Below, in pieces: positions 5,120-7,192 of a DNA stretch of 7,192 nucleotides. Made by a program: the position numbers and the translations under genes. Source of the DNA: Paracoccaceae bacterium (lineage in GTDB: Bacteria > Pseudomonadota > Alphaproteobacteria > Rhodobacterales > Rhodobacteraceae); assembly GCA_030625695.1 (NCBI GenBank), contig DAOUQK010000191.1, positions 1 through 7,192 of the forward strand. The letters are read 5' to 3'. The stretch's first letter is position 1, and each line of letters starts with the position of its first letter. The notes below the pieces were generated by a model, which was not told where the DNA came from, did not search any database, and worked only from the letters and a program-made list of their open reading frames with translations.

Positions 5120-5587
5120 ATGTTTACAAAATTGTTTCGCCAGTATCCGGTTGCTCGTATTGCCGCACTTTGTCTGGCCATGGGCGTTCTTTCGGCCTGT
5201 CAGGCGGTTTATCGCAATCACGGCCACATCCCAACGCCCGAGGAATTGGCACTGGTCAAGGTCGGCGTCGATACCCGTGACAGCATTGGCGAAACCATTG
5301 GCGCGCCGAGTTCGTCTGGGGTGCTGAATGATAATGGGTATTATTACGTAGCGTCGCGCATCCGCCACCGGGGTGCGATGCGGCCAACGGTTGTTTCCCG
5401 CTCGCTTGTCGCGATCAGCTTTGATCAGCGCGGTGTCGTGCGGAATGTTGAACGGTTCGGGCTTGAGCAGGGCCGAATGGTGGTACTGGAACGCGCTGTG
5501 ACCAGTTCCAGCGTCGAAGACAAAACCTTTCTGCGCCAGCTTTTGGGCAATCTGGGCAACTTCAACCCAGGTGCTTTAGCGAATTAG
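5120..5587 (+). CDS. bamE: BamE/SmpA/OmlA-type outer-membrane lipoprotein
   Basis: BamE is a lipoprotein of the BAM complex that inserts beta-barrel proteins into the outer membrane from the periplasmic side. The 155-residue protein begins with a basic segment (MFTKLFRQYPVAR), a hydrophobic stretch (14-24) and lipobox LSAC with the lipidated Cys at residue 27; Gln at +2 fits outer-membrane sorting. The mature part matches the SmpA/OmlA pattern: LALVKVGVDTRDSIGETIGAPSS (start of the domain, about 43-65), then GYYYVASR (73-80) and a beta-rich segment with VVRNVERFGLEQG (106-118). The start ATG at 5120 is supported by AGAGGG just upstream and by the signal peptide; the open frame further upstream is antisense to the DUF177 gene. 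Overall identity is low enough that 'BamE-family' is safer than proven BamE function. olsB follows after three bases in the same frame. Confidence 0.83.
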   Translation: MFTKLFRQYPVARIAALCLAMGVLSACQAVYRNHGHIPTPEELALVKVGVDTRDSIGETIGAPSSSGVLNDNGYYYVASRIRHRGAMRPTVVSRSLVAISFDQRGVVRNVERFGLEQGRMVVLERAVTSSSVEDKTFLRQLLGNLGNFNPGALAN

Positions 5588-5590
5588 AAA

Positions 5591-6337
5591 ATGGACCGGG
5601 TGCGTCCTGATGCAGAATACAGCCCCCGCTATCGCGCCCGTTTCAGTCGCGCCCCGCACGACATTGCCACGGCGCAAGAATTACGCGCCCTGGCCTTTGC
5701 CACGGATGGACCGGATGGCGATGATTTTGACGGTTCGTGCACCCATTTACTGATCGAAGACAGTGACGGCGCGCTGGTGTGCTGCGCGCGTTTGTTACTG
5801 CTGGCGGATGGTGTGGAGGTGGTTAGCAGTTATTCTGCGCAGTTTTATGACCTGACGGCCTTATCCAGGTTTCCTGGCGGCATGGCTGAAGTGGGCCGGT
5901 TCTGTATCCATCCGGCGCGCGCAGACGGCGACATCCTGCGGGTTGCTTGGGCGGCGATGGCGGGGTTTGTCGATCATCATAACATCGAAATGTTGTTTGG
6001 CTGTTCATCGTTTTCCGGCACGGAATCCGATGCGTACCGTGATACATTTGCCATGCTGAAAGCGCGCCATATTGCGCCTGCACGCTGGCTGCCACGGATC
6101 AAAGCACCTGAAGTCATCCCATATGCATTTGGCAAGTCCCGGGTTCCCGACCTGAAACTGGCATTAAAGGCCATGCCGCCCTTATTGCGGACCTATCTGA
6201 TGATGGGCGGTTGGGTCAGTGACCATGCGGTGGTGGATCGGGGGATGAACACGTTGCATGTGTTCACCGGGTTGGAAATTCGGGCGATTCCGGAAAACCG
6301 CAAACGATTGTTACGGGCTTTGGCACCGGATTTTTGA
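5591..6337 (+). CDS. olsB: L-ornithine N(alpha)-acyltransferase (GNAT fold)
   Basis: OlsB transfers a 3-hydroxyacyl chain from acyl-ACP to the alpha-amino group of ornithine, making lyso-ornithine lipid, the first step to phosphorus-free ornithine lipids. The 248-residue length fits. Family features: GALVCCARLL (60-69), SSYSAQFYDL (79-88), the acceptor-site segment AEVGRFCIHP (99-108), LFGCSSFSGT (135-144), and the C-terminal PPLLRTYLMMGGWVSDHAV (196-214) with D..MNT..V. These separate it from LuxI autoinducer synthases, which share the fold. The second enzyme, OlsA, is not in the window. The ATG follows an in-frame TAG after one codon, and the only AGG-type sequence lies 17 bases away, so translation probably depends on termination of bamE. 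A short run of seven T (6339-6345) follows the stop, but without a clear stem I do not call a terminator. Confidence 0.87.
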   Translation: MDRVRPDAEYSPRYRARFSRAPHDIATAQELRALAFATDGPDGDDFDGSCTHLLIEDSDGALVCCARLLLLADGVEVVSSYSAQFYDLTALSRFPGGMAEVGRFCIHPARADGDILRVAWAAMAGFVDHHNIEMLFGCSSFSGTESDAYRDTFAMLKARHIAPARWLPRIKAPEVIPYAFGKSRVPDLKLALKAMPPLLRTYLMMGGWVSDHAVVDRGMNTLHVFTGLEIRAIPENRKRLLRALAPDF

Positions 6338-6400
6338 GTTTTTTTAGCGAGATGAAGAGGGGGCGTTGACGCCTTGGTTGCAGCGCGGTAGCAGGCTGAC

Positions 6401-7192
6401 ATGGCAAGAATTCCCTTATTACAGCTTAGTGATCTGTCGCTGACGTTTGGCGGTAACCCGTTATTTGACGGGATTGATCTGGTGGTGCAGCCCGGTGACC
6501 GGCTGGCGCTTGTGGGGCGCAACGGGTCGGGTAAGTCAACCTTGATGAAGGTGATGGCCGGATTGGTCGAGGCAGATGTTGGCCGGGTCAACGTGGCTCC
6601 GGGCAAATCGGTTGGTTATATGGAGCAGGAACCCGAGATGGCCGGGTTTACCACTTTGGGTGATTTTGCCTCTGAAGGTTTGGAACCTGGTGAGTTGTAC
6701 AAGGTGGAACGCGCCGGGGAAGGGTTGAAGTTTGATCCTGCGCGGGCGGTTTCCACTGCATCCGGCGGAGAACGGCGGCGGGCGGCTTTGGCCGGGTTGA
6801 TGGCGCGCGCACCCGATTTGATGTTGCTGGACGAGCCGACCAACCATCTGGACATCGAAGCGATCACCTGGTTGGAGCGCGAGTTGAAGGGGACCCGTGC
6901 AGGGTTTATTCTGATCAGCCATGACCGGGCATTTCTGCGTGAGCTTACCCGTGCAACCCTTTGGATTGACAGAGGAGTTGTGCGTCGTCAGGATAAAGGG
7001 TGTGGTGAATTTGAGGCGTGGCGCGACACCGTCTGGCAAGAGGAAGATGTACAGCGCCACAAGTTGAACCGCAAGATCAAGGCCGAGGCCCGCTGGGCCG
7101 TGGAAGGCATCAGTGCGCGGCGCAAGCGCAATCAGGGGCGGGTACGGGCCTTGGGAGAGTTGCGCGCGCAGCGTTCGGCGCAGATCAGGCGG
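6401..7192 (+). CDS. ABC-F family ATPase, Uup-like, N-terminal part (cut by window edge)
   Basis: ABC-F proteins are soluble twin-ATPase proteins without membrane domains that act on ribosomes or, for Uup, also affect transposon excision and DNA branched structures. I translated 264 codons with no stop; family members have about 600 residues, so roughly the second half lies outside. The first nucleotide-binding domain is complete: Walker A GRNGSGKST (39-47), Q-loop Gln76, signature SGGERRRAAL (121-130), Walker B LMLLDEPTNHLD (140-151) and H-loop SHDRAF (173-178). A highly charged helical stretch rich in Arg and Lys from about 214 is the start of the inter-domain linker, including GISARRKRNQGRVRAL. 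The start is fixed by an in-frame TAG at 6389-6391. The 63-base gap from olsB leaves co-transcription possible. Uup versus another ABC-F class cannot be settled without the C-terminus. Confidence 0.92.
   Translation, partial: MARIPLLQLSDLSLTFGGNPLFDGIDLVVQPGDRLALVGRNGSGKSTLMKVMAGLVEADVGRVNVAPGKSVGYMEQEPEMAGFTTLGDFASEGLEPGELYKVERAGEGLKFDPARAVSTASGGERRRAALAGLMARAPDLMLLDEPTNHLDIEAITWLERELKGTRAGFILISHDRAFLRELTRATLWIDRGVVRRQDKGCGEFEAWRDTVWQEEDVQRHKLNRKIKAEARWAVEGISARRKRNQGRVRALGELRAQRSAQIRR

Noticed and set aside
5035..5181. Longer DUF177 protein starting at 5181
   Set aside because: It would cross the divergent promoter region and the signal-peptide codons of the bamE-like gene; the ATG at 5034 gives a normal-length protein.
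6338..6345. Rho-independent terminator after olsB
   Set aside because: The T-run is present but I could not find a stable GC-rich stem directly before it.
1..7192. A new defence, mobile or biosynthetic system
   Set aside because: Every gene belongs to a known core family in a familiar order; no unexplained gene-sized region remains.

Overview
The window looks like ordinary chromosome from a marine roseobacter-type alphaproteobacterium (Rhodobacteraceae). I infer this from gene order, moderately high GC and protein wording that I recall from that family; I ran no search. All 11 genes are intact except the two cut by the window edges. No mobile element, CRISPR array, phage gene or obvious pseudogene is visible, and no gap between genes exceeds about 205 bases.

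Layout: a divergent switch point lies at about 5035-5119. Leftward from it, all on the minus strand, run a DUF177/YceD protein, rpmF (ribosomal protein L32), plsX, fabH, ihfA, a MerR-family regulator, tRNA-Pro(GGG) and the start of a dCTP deaminase gene. Rightward, on the plus strand, run a BamE/SmpA-type outer-membrane lipoprotein, olsB (ornithine N-acyltransferase) and the first 264 codons of a Uup-like ABC-F ATPase.

The left arm contains the widely conserved yceD-rpmF-plsX-fabH block, which joins ribosome assembly to entry into phospholipid and fatty acid synthesis. PlsX makes acyl-phosphate from acyl-ACP, and FabH makes the first acetoacetyl-ACP. ihfA has a good promoter of its own (TTGACA, 18-base spacer, TATGGT) and probably forms a two-gene unit with the MerR regulator. 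On the right arm, OlsB draws on 3-hydroxyacyl-ACP and BamE serves outer-membrane assembly, so much of the window concerns the cell envelope.

I did not find a new multi-gene system. The second-look items are small: a possible pseudoknot that pairs with the rpmF ribosome binding site, a perfect 11-bp inverted repeat inside the merR gene, several 11-12 bp tandem duplications at gene edges (one continues the merR frame past its stop), and a bamE-olsB junction separated in frame by one stop codon.
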